This document shows, in pieces, positions 7,350 through 14,746 of a DNA stretch of 64,000 nucleotides (position 1 is its first letter; every line of letters starts with the position of its first letter). The notes below the pieces were generated by a model. The model was given only the letters and a program-made list of their open reading frames with translations. It made no database searches and had not been told where the DNA came from. The stretch lies in NCBI GenBank assembly GCA_963771835.1, contig CAVYVA010000004.1, forward strand, positions 806,001 through 870,000, written 5' to 3'. This DNA comes from CAVQCJ01 sp963771835. GTDB taxonomy: Bacteria > Actinomycetota > Actinomycetes > Prado026. The position numbers and the translations under genes were made by a program.

Positions 7350-8738
7350 GTCGGGGTCGTCCGCCGCCCGCCCGCCCAGCCGGAAGACGTCCGGCGCCCC
7401 GTCCAGCACCCCGCCGGCCGGGTCGTCCGCACCGTCGGCCCGGAGCGGGTCGTGCTCGGGGTGCAGCGCGTCCCGCACGATGAGCCCGCAGACCCACCCC
7501 AGCACCGCGATCCGCAGGAACGTGGCGCCGTTGTGCGTCCACTCCGGGACCTGGACCTGGTCGGGGTAGGTGATCCCCTCCAGGTGCCACCACACCGCGA
7601 CGAAGTACCCGACCTCGGCGGCCTGCCAGATCAGGAAGTCGCGCCACCGCGGCCGGGCGAGCGGGAACAGCGCGAGCAGCCACAGCACGTACTGAGGCGA
7701 GTAGACCTTGTTGGTCATCGTGAACGCGGCCACGACCAGGAACGCCAGCTGACCGAGCCGGGGACGGCGCCGGGCGCCGAGCGCGAGCACCGCGATCGCC
7801 AGGCAGAGCACCAGGAACGTCCCGCCGGAGACGGCGCTGAGCCAGTTGGACGGGATGACCCAGCCGGCCCGGTCCAAGGCGTACCAGGGCGAGCCGAAGC
7901 TCGCGTCCCTGGTCCGCGACATCTGGTAGAAGCTCGCCCAGCCGTCCGGCCAGCGCAGGGCGACCGGAAGGTTCACGACCAGCCACGCCACCAGCGCGCC
8001 GGCGAACAGCTTCCCGAACGCGCGCATCCGGCCCGCTCGCAGGCACAGCAGCAGCAACGGCCCGAGCAGGAACACCGGGTAGAACTTCGCCGCGACGCCC
8101 AGCCCGAGGAGCACCCCGGACAGCCCCGGTCTGCGCCTGGACCAGGCCAGCAGCGAGGCCGCGGTCAGCGCCGCCGGGAACAGGTCCCAGTTGATGTACG
8201 CCGTCAGCAGCAGTCCGGGCGCGAGCGCGAACAGCGCCGCGTCCCACGGCCGCCGCCCCGCCGTACGTGCCACCGCCCAGGCGGTGACCAGCGCACAGGC
8301 CGCCAGCATCAGCGCGGTGATGTCGAAGAACGTCCGGCTGCGCCCGGTCTCGTCGTCGGAGCCGTTCAGCCACGAGGTGGCCGCTGCCGCGGCGGCCACG
8401 AACGCACCCGTCAGCACCGGGTACTCCAGAGGCACGGCGCCGTTGTCCGAGGAGTACGGGGAGTGGCCTTCGGCTACTCCGCCGCGCAGCCGGTACAGGA
8501 ACGCGATGTCGGAGTAGCACAGCTGCGGGTAGATGTCGTCGCTCGTCCAGGCGTTCGCGCGGCACGGCTGCTTCTGCAGCAGACCGAAGCAGCAGACCAA
8601 TGCGGTCATGACCAGCACGGTCGCGATGGCGCGCCGCGGCCCGTCGGCTCGGATCCGGCGACCGGCCGGGCCGCCGAGGCCCTCGCTGCCGGCGGCGACG
8701 ACGGGGTCGTCCCGGGACGGCAGCACGATCTCGCCCAC
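7254..8738 (-). CDS. GT87-type polyprenyl-phosphate-mannose-dependent glycosyltransferase, membrane
   Basis: The 494-aa protein has about ten hydrophobic helices (for example IATVLVMTALVCCFGLL and TFLVLCLAIAVLALG). It has the GT-C/GT87 pattern EYPVLTGAFVA early and FYPVFLLGPLLLL and NKVYSPQYVLWLLALFPLA later. Members use polyprenyl-phosphate sugars to build cell-envelope glycans. The last 60 or so residues are polar, acidic and low complexity, and are encoded antisense to the alanine-racemase-like gene. The GTG start at 8738 has a GGAAGGGG site just upstream, which lies inside the end of the duplicated PBP unit. It follows ponA, as in mycobacteria (Rv0050-Rv0051, from memory). Confidence 0.85.
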   Translation of the reverse strand: MGEIVLPSRDDPVVAAGSEGLGGPAGRRIRADGPRRAIATVLVMTALVCCFGLLQKQPCRANAWTSDDIYPQLCYSDIAFLYRLRGGVAEGHSPYSSDNGAVPLEYPVLTGAFVAAAAAATSWLNGSDDETGRSRTFFDITALMLAACALVTAWAVARTAGRRPWDAALFALAPGLLLTAYINWDLFPAALTAASLLAWSRRRPGLSGVLLGLGVAAKFYPVFLLGPLLLLCLRAGRMRAFGKLFAGALVAWLVVNLPVALRWPDGWASFYQMSRTRDASFGSPWYALDRAGWVIPSNWLSAVSGGTFLVLCLAIAVLALGARRRPRLGQLAFLVVAAFTMTNKVYSPQYVLWLLALFPLARPRWRDFLIWQAAEVGYFVAVWWHLEGITYPDQVQVPEWTHNGATFLRIAVLGWVCGLIVRDALHPEHDPLRADGADDPAGGVLDGAPDVFRLGGRAADDPDSADDDPVERGGGHADVDVELAADHGRGLDGG

Positions 8739-8762
8739 CCGGACCCCTTCCGCGCGTGACCG

Positions 8763-10964
8763 CTACGTACGGCGGTCGCCCGGCGTCAGGATGCCAGGTG
8801 CCAGCCCGCTCGCCCCGCCACCGGCGGGCGGCGCGCTGGGCGACGGCGTGCCGGGGCTCGGCGACGGCGACCCGGACGGGCTCGGCGAGCCGCACGAGGT
8901 CGGCGACGAAGACGCCGAAACGGACGAGCTCGGCGAGCCGGACGAGGCGGGCGACGAAGACGCCGAAACGGACGAGCTGGGCGAGTCGCACGAGGCGGGC
9001 GACCAAGACGCCGAAACGGACGGGCTCGGCGAGCCGGACGGGGTGGGCGACGGCGACGGCGACGGCGACGGTGACGCGGTGGGCTTGGAGACCGTCGGGC
9101 TCGGGGTGGGGCTGGCCGTCACGGCCGGCGGCAGCGTGGTGACCGGGAACGCTTCGACCGGCTTGCCCTTGAGGGCGCCGGAGGTGTACGCGGTCCAGAT
9201 CGCGGCCGGGAACGACCCGCCGTTGACCCGGCCGACCCCGCCGGCGCCGGCCAGGGACTGGCGGGTCCGCCCGTTCGGTGCGACCCGGAACAGCACCACC
9301 GAGGTGGACAGCTGGGGGGTGTACCCGACGAACCAGGCCGACAGGTTGCTGTCGGTGGTACCGGTCTTGCCCGCGACCGGCCGGCCGACCGCGCGGGCCC
9401 TGGTCCCGGTGCCGTCGGTGACCACCTTCTGCAGGGCGAAGTCGACCTGGGCGGCGATGTCCTGGCTGAACTGCCGGGTCGGGCGCGGGGTCAGCTGGTA
9501 GAGGATCCCGCCGTTCGCGGCCACCACTTTCTGCACCGCGGTGGGAGTGTTCCGCAACCCGCCGTCCGCGAACGTGGCGAACGCCGACGCCATGTCCAGC
9601 GCAGTGGGCGAGGCCACCCCCAGGGTCGCCGACAGGGTCGGGTCGATCTGCACGGCGTCGGGGATCCCCGCCCGGCGCGCGGCGTCCACCACCTTCTCGG
9701 CGCCGACCTGCGGCTGGTTCTCGACGTCCACGAACACCGTGTTCACCGAGTCCTCGATGGCCTGCAGCAAGGTGATGTGGCCATAGCTCTTGCCGTCCCA
9801 GCGGGAGTTCAGCGTGATGCCGTTCTCCAGCGCGGCGGCCAGCGTGAACGCATTGAACGTCGAGCCGGCCTGCGCGATCGACTGGGTCGCGTCGTTGATG
9901 TACTGCGGCCGGCCGTAGTCGGGACCGCCGTACATCGCGACGATGCCGCCGGTCTTGGGGTCCACCGAGGCGAGCCCGACCCGGACGCCCTTGGCGTTGC
10001 TGCCGGGCCGCTGGGCGTTCACGGACGCGATCGCCGCCGCCTGCGCGTTCTTGTCGATCGTCGTGTAGACCTTCAGCCCGCCGCTGGCCAGGTCGTCCGC
10101 GGAGATGCCGCGGGCGGCGAGCTCGGACTGCACGTACGCGACCAGGTAGCCGTTGGGACCGGACGGCCCGGCCACCCCGCGCGGCACGATGGTCGGGAAC
10201 TTCGCTGCCGCGCGCTGCTGCGGGGTCAGCCAGCCCTCGGCCACCTCGCCGTCCAGGACGAACGCCCACCGCGCCTGCAGCCGGTCGAGGTGGTTCTCCG
10301 GCGAGTAGCCCCCGGGCGAGCGCAGGATCGACGCGAGGACCGCGGCCTGGGCCGGGGTCAGGCTCTGCACGTCGGTGCGGAAGTACGCCTGGGCCGCGGC
10401 CTGCACGCCGTACGCGCCGCGCCCGAAGTAGATCGTGTTGAGGTAGTCCTCCAGGATCTGGTCCTTGGAGAGCTGCTGCTCGATCTTGATGCTCACCACG
10501 AACTCGTCGACCTTGCGCTTCACGGTGCGCGCCTGGGTCAGGTAGTAGTTCTTCACCAGCTGCTCGGTGATCGTGGAGCCGCCCTGCAGCGAGCCGCCGC
10601 GCAGGTCGTTCCAGGCCGCGCGGACGATTCCGGTCGGCGAGAACCCGCCGTGCTGGTAGAACTGCCGGTCCTCGGCGGCGAGCACCGCGTGCTGCAGGGT
10701 GAGCGGCACCGTCGACAGCGGCACCGACGTGCGGTTGGTCTGGCCGAACCGGCCGAGCACGGTCCGGCCGTCGGAGAAGAACACCACCGTCGCTTGCTGC
10801 AGCGCCTCGTCGTTGGGCTTGGGCACCTTGACGCTGGCATACAGCACGCCGAAGGCGACGACGACGAGCCCGAAGCCGGTCACCGCGAGCAGCAGCCACT
10901 GCCGCCAGGACGGCACGAAGCGGCGCACACCGGTCCGGCCCCGGCGGGGGTAGTCGATCTTCAA
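8763..10964 (-). CDS. Class A penicillin-binding protein, copy 1, catalytically altered transpeptidase
   Basis: This 733-aa bifunctional PBP is nearly identical to copy 2. The GT51 glycosyltransferase domain is complete: AAEDRQFYQHGG, GGSTITEQLVKNYY, and the KRKVDEFVVSIKIEQQLSKDQILEDYLNTIYFG region. In the transpeptidase domain the SxxK motif reads STFN instead of STFK (codon at 9852-9854, residue 371). A 22-residue stretch between SxxK and SxN is deleted. SVN and KTGTT motifs remain. The Ser/Pro tail is 48 residues longer (three 16-residue repeats with two Cys). By family knowledge, loss of the SxxK lysine should abolish cross-linking, leaving at most glycan polymerisation. The TTG start at 10964 equals that of copy 2, but the upstream DUF5318 remnant is open in the same frame. 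Confidence 0.9.
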   Translation of the reverse strand: MKIDYPRRGRTGVRRFVPSWRQWLLLAVTGFGLVVVAFGVLYASVKVPKPNDEALQQATVVFFSDGRTVLGRFGQTNRTSVPLSTVPLTLQHAVLAAEDRQFYQHGGFSPTGIVRAAWNDLRGGSLQGGSTITEQLVKNYYLTQARTVKRKVDEFVVSIKIEQQLSKDQILEDYLNTIYFGRGAYGVQAAAQAYFRTDVQSLTPAQAAVLASILRSPGGYSPENHLDRLQARWAFVLDGEVAEGWLTPQQRAAAKFPTIVPRGVAGPSGPNGYLVAYVQSELAARGISADDLASGGLKVYTTIDKNAQAAAIASVNAQRPGSNAKGVRVGLASVDPKTGGIVAMYGGPDYGRPQYINDATQSIAQAGSTFNAFTLAAALENGITLNSRWDGKSYGHITLLQAIEDSVNTVFVDVENQPQVGAEKVVDAARRAGIPDAVQIDPTLSATLGVASPTALDMASAFATFADGGLRNTPTAVQKVVAANGGILYQLTPRPTRQFSQDIAAQVDFALQKVVTDGTGTRARAVGRPVAGKTGTTDSNLSAWFVGYTPQLSTSVVLFRVAPNGRTRQSLAGAGGVGRVNGGSFPAAIWTAYTSGALKGKPVEAFPVTTLPPAVTASPTPSPTVSKPTASPSPSPSPSPTPSGSPSPSVSASWSPASCDSPSSSVSASSSPASSGSPSSSVSASSSPTSCGSPSPSGSPSPSPGTPSPSAPPAGGGASGLAPGILTPGDRRT
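8881..9024. repeat. Three tandem 48-bp repeats in the ponA copy 1 tail
   Basis: Units are 8881-8928, 8929-8976 and 8977-9024, differing at a few positions. Read on the minus strand each gives 16 residues of the type SSSVSASSSPASSGSP. Copy 2 lacks them; it carries only the flanking SPSPSGSPSPSPG sequence. Expansion kept the reading frame. Confidence 0.93.
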
Positions 10965-10973
10965 GATCCTGCT

Positions 10974-11192
10974 CTCGGTGGGAAACGGTGGCTCAGTCGT
11001 CGTCCTCGACCGTGTGCCGGCGGCGCTGTGGCCTGCGCGGCACTCCTGTTTCCCAGGACGTACGAGGAGGTCAGGTGGGTTGCATGCGCAGCCCTGGCAG
11101 ACCTCCACGACGTACACGCGGAACTCGCCGTGCTCGTGCGCCATCCGCATCAACTCGAGCGGCGACTTGATCCGCCCGGAGTACTGCCCCAG
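10974..11192 (-). pseudogene. Truncated second copy of the DUF5318 gene
   Basis: This is the 3' half of the DUF5318 gene, duplicated with ponA. It reads LGQYSGRIKSPLELMRMAHEH and EFRVYVVEVCQGC as in the intact gene at 13381-13791, and then changes frame because of small indels. After that it shows CNPPDLLVRPG and runs without a stop into the ponA copy 1 frame. It lacks the first 70 or so residues, including the CPVCRRADLVELSYAFGDE part of the putative zinc site, so it is a remnant. Whether it is translated as an N-terminal extension of ponA copy 1 is unknown. Confidence 0.8.
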
Positions 11193-11211
11193 TCGCGATG
11201 GCGCACCGCGG

Positions 11212-13578
11212 CCTTCCGCGCGTGACCGCTATGTGCGGCGGTCGCCCGGCGTCAGGATGCCAGGTGCCAGCCCGCCCGCCCCGCCACCGGCGGGCGGCGC
11301 GCTGGGCGACGGCGTGCCGGGGCTCGGCGACGGCGACCCGGACGGGCTCGGCGAGCCGGACGGGGTGGGCGACGGCGACGGCGACGGTGACGGTGACGCG
11401 GTGGGCTTGGAGACCGTCGGGCTCGGGGTGGGGCTGGCCGTCACGGCCGGCGGCAGCGTGGTGACCGGGAACGCTTCGACCGGCTTGCCCTTGAGGGCGC
11501 CGGAGGTGTACGCGGTCCAGATCGCGGCCGGGAACGACCCGCCGTTGACCCGGCCGACCCCGCCGGCGCCGGCCAGGGACTGGCGGGTCCGCCCGTTCGG
11601 TGCGACCCGGAACAGCACCACCGAGGTGGACAGCTGGGGGGTGTACCCGACGAACCAGGCCGACAGGTTGCTGTCGGTGGTACCGGTCTTGCCCGCGACC
11701 GGCCGGCCGACCGCGCGGGCCCTGGTCCCGGTGCCGTCGGTGACCACCTTCTGCAGGGCGAAGTCGACCTGGGCGGCGATGTCCTGGCTGAACTGCCGGG
11801 TCGGGCGCGGGGTCAGCTGGTAGAGGATCCCGCCGTTCGCGGCCACCACTTTCTGCACCGCGGTGGGAGTGTTCCGCAACCCGCCGTCCGCGAACGTGGC
11901 GAACGCCGACGCCATGTCCAGCGCAGTGGGCGAGGCCACCCCCAGGGTCGCCGACAGGGTCGGGTCGATCTGCACGGCGTCGGGGATCCCCGCCCGGCGC
12001 GCGGCGTCCACCACCTTCTCGGCGCCGACCTGCGGCTGGTTCTCGACGTCCACGAACACCGTGTTCACCGAGTCCTCGATGGCCTGCAGCAAGGTGATGT
12101 GGCCATAGCTCTTGTGGTCCTCGTTGGCGATCGGCCTGGTCTTGCTGCCGTTCGCGTCGGTGTAGACCCGTCCGCTCTTGCCGTCCCAGCGGGAGTTCAG
12201 CGTGATGCCGTTCTCCAGCGCGGCGGCCAGCGTGAACGCCTTGAACGTCGAGCCGGCCTGCGCGATCGACTGGGTCGCGTCGTTGATGTACTGCGGCCGG
12301 CCGTAGTCGGGACCGCCGTACATCGCGACGATGCCGCCGGTCTTGGGGTCCACCGAGGCGAGCCCGACCCGGACGCCCTTGGCGTTGCTGCCGGGCCGCT
12401 GGGCGTTCACGGACGCGATCGCCGCCGCCTGCGCGTTCTTGTCGATCGTCGTGTAGACCTTCAGCCCGCCGCTGGCCAGGTCGTCCGCGGAGATGCCGCG
12501 GGCGGCGAGCTCGGACTGCACGTACGCGACCAGGTAGCCGTTGGGACCGGACGGCCCGGCCACCCCGCGCGGCACGATGGTCGGGAACTTCGCTGCCGCG
12601 CGCTGCTGCGGGGTCAGCCAGCCCTCGGCCACCTCGCCGTCCAGGACGAACGCCCACCGCGCCTGCAGCCGGTCGAGGTGGTTCTCCGGCGAGTAGCCCC
12701 CGGGCGAGCGCAGGATCGACGCGAGGACCGCGGCCTGGGCCGGGGTCAGGCTCTGCACGTCGGTGCGGAAGTACGCCTGGGCCGCGGCCTGCACGCCGTA
12801 CGCGCCGCGCCCGAAGTAGATCGTGTTGAGGTAGTCCTCCAGGATCTGGTCCTTGGAGAGCTGCTGCTCGATCTTGATGCTCACCACGAACTCGTCGACC
12901 TTGCGCTTCACGGTGCGCGCCTGGGTCAGGTAGTAGTTCTTCACCAGCTGCTCGGTGATCGTGGAGCCGCCCTGCAGCGAGCCGCCGCGCAGGTCGTTCC
13001 AGGCCGCGCGGACGATTCCGGTCGGCGAGAACCCGCCGTGCTGGTAGAACTGCCGGTCCTCGGCGGCGAGCACCGCGTGCTGCAGGGTGAGCGGCACCGT
13101 CGACAGCGGCACCGACGTGCGGTTGGTCTGGCCGAACCGGCCGAGCACGGTCCGGCCGTCGGAGAAGAACACCACCGACGACTGCTGCAGCGCCTCGTCG
13201 TTGGGCTTGGGCACCTTGACGCTGGCATACAGCACGCCGAAGGCGACGACGACGAGCCCGAAGCCGGTCACCGCGAGCAGCAGCCACTGCCGCCAGGACG
13301 GCACGAAGCGGCGCACACCGGTCCGGCCCCGGCGGGGGTAGTCGATCTTCAAGATCCTGCTCTCGGTGGGAAACGGTGGCTCAGTCGTCGTCCTCGACCG
13401 TGTGCCGGCGGCGCTGTGGCCTGCGCGGCACTCCGTCTCCCAGGACGTACGAGGAGGTCAGGTGGTTCCATTCGCAGCCCTGGCAGACCTCCACGACGTA
13501 CACGCGGAACTCGCCGTGCTCGTGCGCCATCCGCATCAACTCGAGCGGCGACTTGATCCGCCCGGAGTATTGCCCCAG
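11212..13578. repeat. Tandem duplication, copy 2 (contains intact ponA and the 3' half of DUF5318)
   Basis: This is the partner of 8746-11192. It keeps the junction with the complete DUF5318 gene on its upstream side (minus-strand sense), so it represents the original upstream context, while copy 1 keeps the original downstream context (GT87). Confidence 0.95.
11229..13352 (-). CDS. ponA: Class A penicillin-binding protein (PonA-like), intact copy
   Basis: This 707-aa bifunctional enzyme polymerises lipid II and cross-links peptidoglycan outside the membrane. A short basic cytoplasmic N-terminus (DYPRRGRTGVRRFVPSWRQ) precedes one transmembrane helix (WLLLAVTGFGLVVVAFGVLY). The GT51 domain follows (EDRQFYQHGG, GGSTITEQLVKN). 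The transpeptidase domain has S368-T-F-K371, SVN in AIEDSVNTVF and KTGTTDSN. The protein ends in a Ser/Pro-rich tail of about 60 residues. TTG at 13352 is the likely start, 28 bases after the DUF5318 stop, so the two are probably co-transcribed. It is the same neighbourhood as mycobacterial Rv0049-ponA1-Rv0051 (from memory). Confidence 0.95.
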   Translation of the reverse strand: MKIDYPRRGRTGVRRFVPSWRQWLLLAVTGFGLVVVAFGVLYASVKVPKPNDEALQQSSVVFFSDGRTVLGRFGQTNRTSVPLSTVPLTLQHAVLAAEDRQFYQHGGFSPTGIVRAAWNDLRGGSLQGGSTITEQLVKNYYLTQARTVKRKVDEFVVSIKIEQQLSKDQILEDYLNTIYFGRGAYGVQAAAQAYFRTDVQSLTPAQAAVLASILRSPGGYSPENHLDRLQARWAFVLDGEVAEGWLTPQQRAAAKFPTIVPRGVAGPSGPNGYLVAYVQSELAARGISADDLASGGLKVYTTIDKNAQAAAIASVNAQRPGSNAKGVRVGLASVDPKTGGIVAMYGGPDYGRPQYINDATQSIAQAGSTFKAFTLAAALENGITLNSRWDGKSGRVYTDANGSKTRPIANEDHKSYGHITLLQAIEDSVNTVFVDVENQPQVGAEKVVDAARRAGIPDAVQIDPTLSATLGVASPTALDMASAFATFADGGLRNTPTAVQKVVAANGGILYQLTPRPTRQFSQDIAAQVDFALQKVVTDGTGTRARAVGRPVAGKTGTTDSNLSAWFVGYTPQLSTSVVLFRVAPNGRTRQSLAGAGGVGRVNGGSFPAAIWTAYTSGALKGKPVEAFPVTTLPPAVTASPTPSPTVSKPTASPSPSPSPSPTPSGSPSPSGSPSPSPGTPSPSAPPAGGGAGGLAPGILTPGDRRT

Positions 13579-13791
13579 CTCGTCGCCGAAGGCGTAGCTG
13601 AGCTCCACCAGGTCGGCCCGGCGGCAGACCGGGCACCGCCTGGTCGTCGCCTCGCCGTGGAACCGGGCCGCACGGAGCAGGTAGGGGTCCGCATCGCAGA
13701 CGTCGGTCGCCGAGGCTCCGCCGGTGAACAGCGCCTCCAGCGTCGCCCGGCGCTGCAGGCCGTAGTCGACGACGGCGCGCTGGGACCACAT
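13381..13791 (-). CDS. DUF5318 family protein
   Basis: The 136-aa protein begins MWSQRAVVDYGLQRRATLEAL and contains CPVCRRADLVELSYAFGDELG and VVEVCQGCEWNHL, so two CxxC pairs could form a zinc site. The C-terminus is basic then acidic (PRRPQRRRHTVEDDD). It is a conserved actinobacterial protein of unknown function always seen by me upstream of ponA1-type genes. The ATG at 13791 has a GAAGG site 4 bases upstream. Confidence 0.85.
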   Translation of the reverse strand: MWSQRAVVDYGLQRRATLEALFTGGASATDVCDADPYLLRAARFHGEATTRRCPVCRRADLVELSYAFGDELGQYSGRIKSPLELMRMAHEHGEFRVYVVEVCQGCEWNHLTSSYVLGDGVPRRPQRRRHTVEDDD

Positions 13792-13933
13792 GCCTTCAAA
13801 GGGTAAAGCGTCCGGCTGGGGTCGGCAGCCGGACGTCCACAGGCGGCAGCGGCTGCCATGGAACCAGCCGGCACCGGACTGGACACGCCCCGTTCATGTC
13901 GGGTTTGCTTCGGCACCGGCTGACCCGTATCGT

Positions 13934-13960
13934 CCGGATGTATCGGTTCGATACATCCGG
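13934..13960. promoter_or_regulatory. Perfect palindrome upstream of padR, probable PadR operator
   Basis: The arms ccggatgtatcg (13934-13945) and cgatacatccgg (13949-13960) are exact reverse complements separated by gtt. The site lies 32 bases before the padR start. PadR-family repressors commonly bind such palindromes (with ATGT/ACAT cores) and repress themselves. It could also influence the divergent DUF5318-ponA operon, whose start is about 140 bases away. Confidence 0.75.
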
Positions 13961-13991
13961 CTGAGCCGATCGGGTGACCTCGGAGGATCGC

Positions 13992-14741
13992 ATGAGCAGG
14001 AAGAGCGGCGTGCTCGAGCTCGCCGTCCTCGGGCTGCTCCACCAGGCGCCGATGCACGGCTACGAGCTCCGGAAGCGGATCAACACCGTGCTGGGCTCGT
14101 TCCGGGCGCTTTCGTACGGGTCGCTGTACCCCTGCCTCAAGGACATGCTCGCCCGGGGCTGGATCGTCGAGGACAACGCCGCCGAGCGGACCGCGACCCG
14201 GCGGGCCGGCGGCCGGTCCAAGATCGTCTACCGGCTCACGGCCGAGGGCAAGGAGCACTTCCAGGACCTGCTGGCCGACTCCGGCCCGGCGGCCTGGGAC
14301 GACGAGGAGTTCGGCGTCCACCTCGCATTCTTCGCCCAGACCGACGCCGACGTGCGGCTGCGCATCCTGGAGGGCCGGCGCAGCCGGCTCGAGGAGCGGG
14401 TCGACAGTCTGCGCCAGTCCCTGATCCGCACCCGCGAGCGGGTCGACTCGTACACCCTCGAGCTGCAGCGCCACGGCCTGGAGTCCGTCGAGCGCGAAGT
14501 CCGCTGGCTCAACGAGCTCATCAGCACGGAGCGGCTGGGCGAGGAGCCGAACTCCGGCGACGAGCCCAGCGCGACCACCAGCACGGAGCGGCTGGGCGAG
14601 GAGCCGAACTCCGGCGACGAGCCCAGCGCGACCACCAGCACCGAACGCACGGACGTCACCAGCGAAGAACGGCGCGGCGAGCAGCCGGGTCGTCCCGAGA
14701 CGGTACGGGTCAACCCCGCTACCGGGAACGACAAGGAGTAG
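13992..14741 (+). CDS. PadR family transcriptional regulator
   Basis: The 249-aa protein has an N-terminal winged helix typical of PadR: SGVLELAVLGLLHQAPMHGYELRKRI, SYGSLYPCLKDMLARGWI, then KIVYRLTAEGKEHFQDLL. A C-terminal coiled-coil dimerisation part follows (RLEERVDSLRQSLIRTRERVDSYTLELQ). The C-terminus has a 57-bp exact tandem repeat giving two copies of STERLGEEPNSGDEPSATT and a partial third. The ATG at 13992 has a GGAGG site at 13982-13986. The next gene, ino1, starts 6 bases after its stop, so it likely shares this transcript, as in mycobacteria and Streptomyces. Confidence 0.92.
   Translation: MSRKSGVLELAVLGLLHQAPMHGYELRKRINTVLGSFRALSYGSLYPCLKDMLARGWIVEDNAAERTATRRAGGRSKIVYRLTAEGKEHFQDLLADSGPAAWDDEEFGVHLAFFAQTDADVRLRILEGRRSRLEERVDSLRQSLIRTRERVDSYTLELQRHGLESVEREVRWLNELISTERLGEEPNSGDEPSATTSTERLGEEPNSGDEPSATTSTERTDVTSEERRGEQPGRPETVRVNPATGNDKE
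14523..14636. repeat. Two identical 57-bp tandem repeats inside padR
   Basis: 14523-14579 and 14580-14636 are identical over all 57 bases and keep the reading frame (19 residues each). A partial third unit follows. Identity at the third codon positions points to recent slippage or duplication. Confidence 0.95.
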
Positions 14742-14746
14742 CCGCA

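Larger units (their letters stand above)
8746..11192. repeat. Tandem duplication, copy 1 (contains ponA copy 1 and a truncated DUF5318 gene)
   Basis: This unit starts at ccttccgcgcgtgaccgct and ends at tgccccag. It matches 11212-13578 almost base for base, except for a 144-bp extra tail repeat, a 66-bp deletion, a few substitutions and small changes in the DUF5318 remnant. The copies are separated by a 19-bp stretch (11193-11211) not seen elsewhere in the window. The left border lies 8 bases before the GT87 start codon and the right border falls inside the DUF5318 coding region. Confidence 0.95.

Noticed and set aside
9040..9080. ggcgac repeats as a CRISPR or regulatory repeat
   Set aside because: They encode the Ser-Pro repeats of the PBP tail; there are no spacers.
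9777..13556. Long plus-strand open frames (over 480 codons) at 9777-11225 and 12099-13556
   Set aside because: They are antisense to ponA copies, have Arg/Val/Leu/Gly composition typical of GC-rich shadow frames, and match no family.
8746..13578. Duplication as a simple assembly repeat of the same reads
   Set aside because: The copies differ by an in-frame deletion, a minisatellite, a missense change and a unique 19-bp junction; still, depth should be checked.
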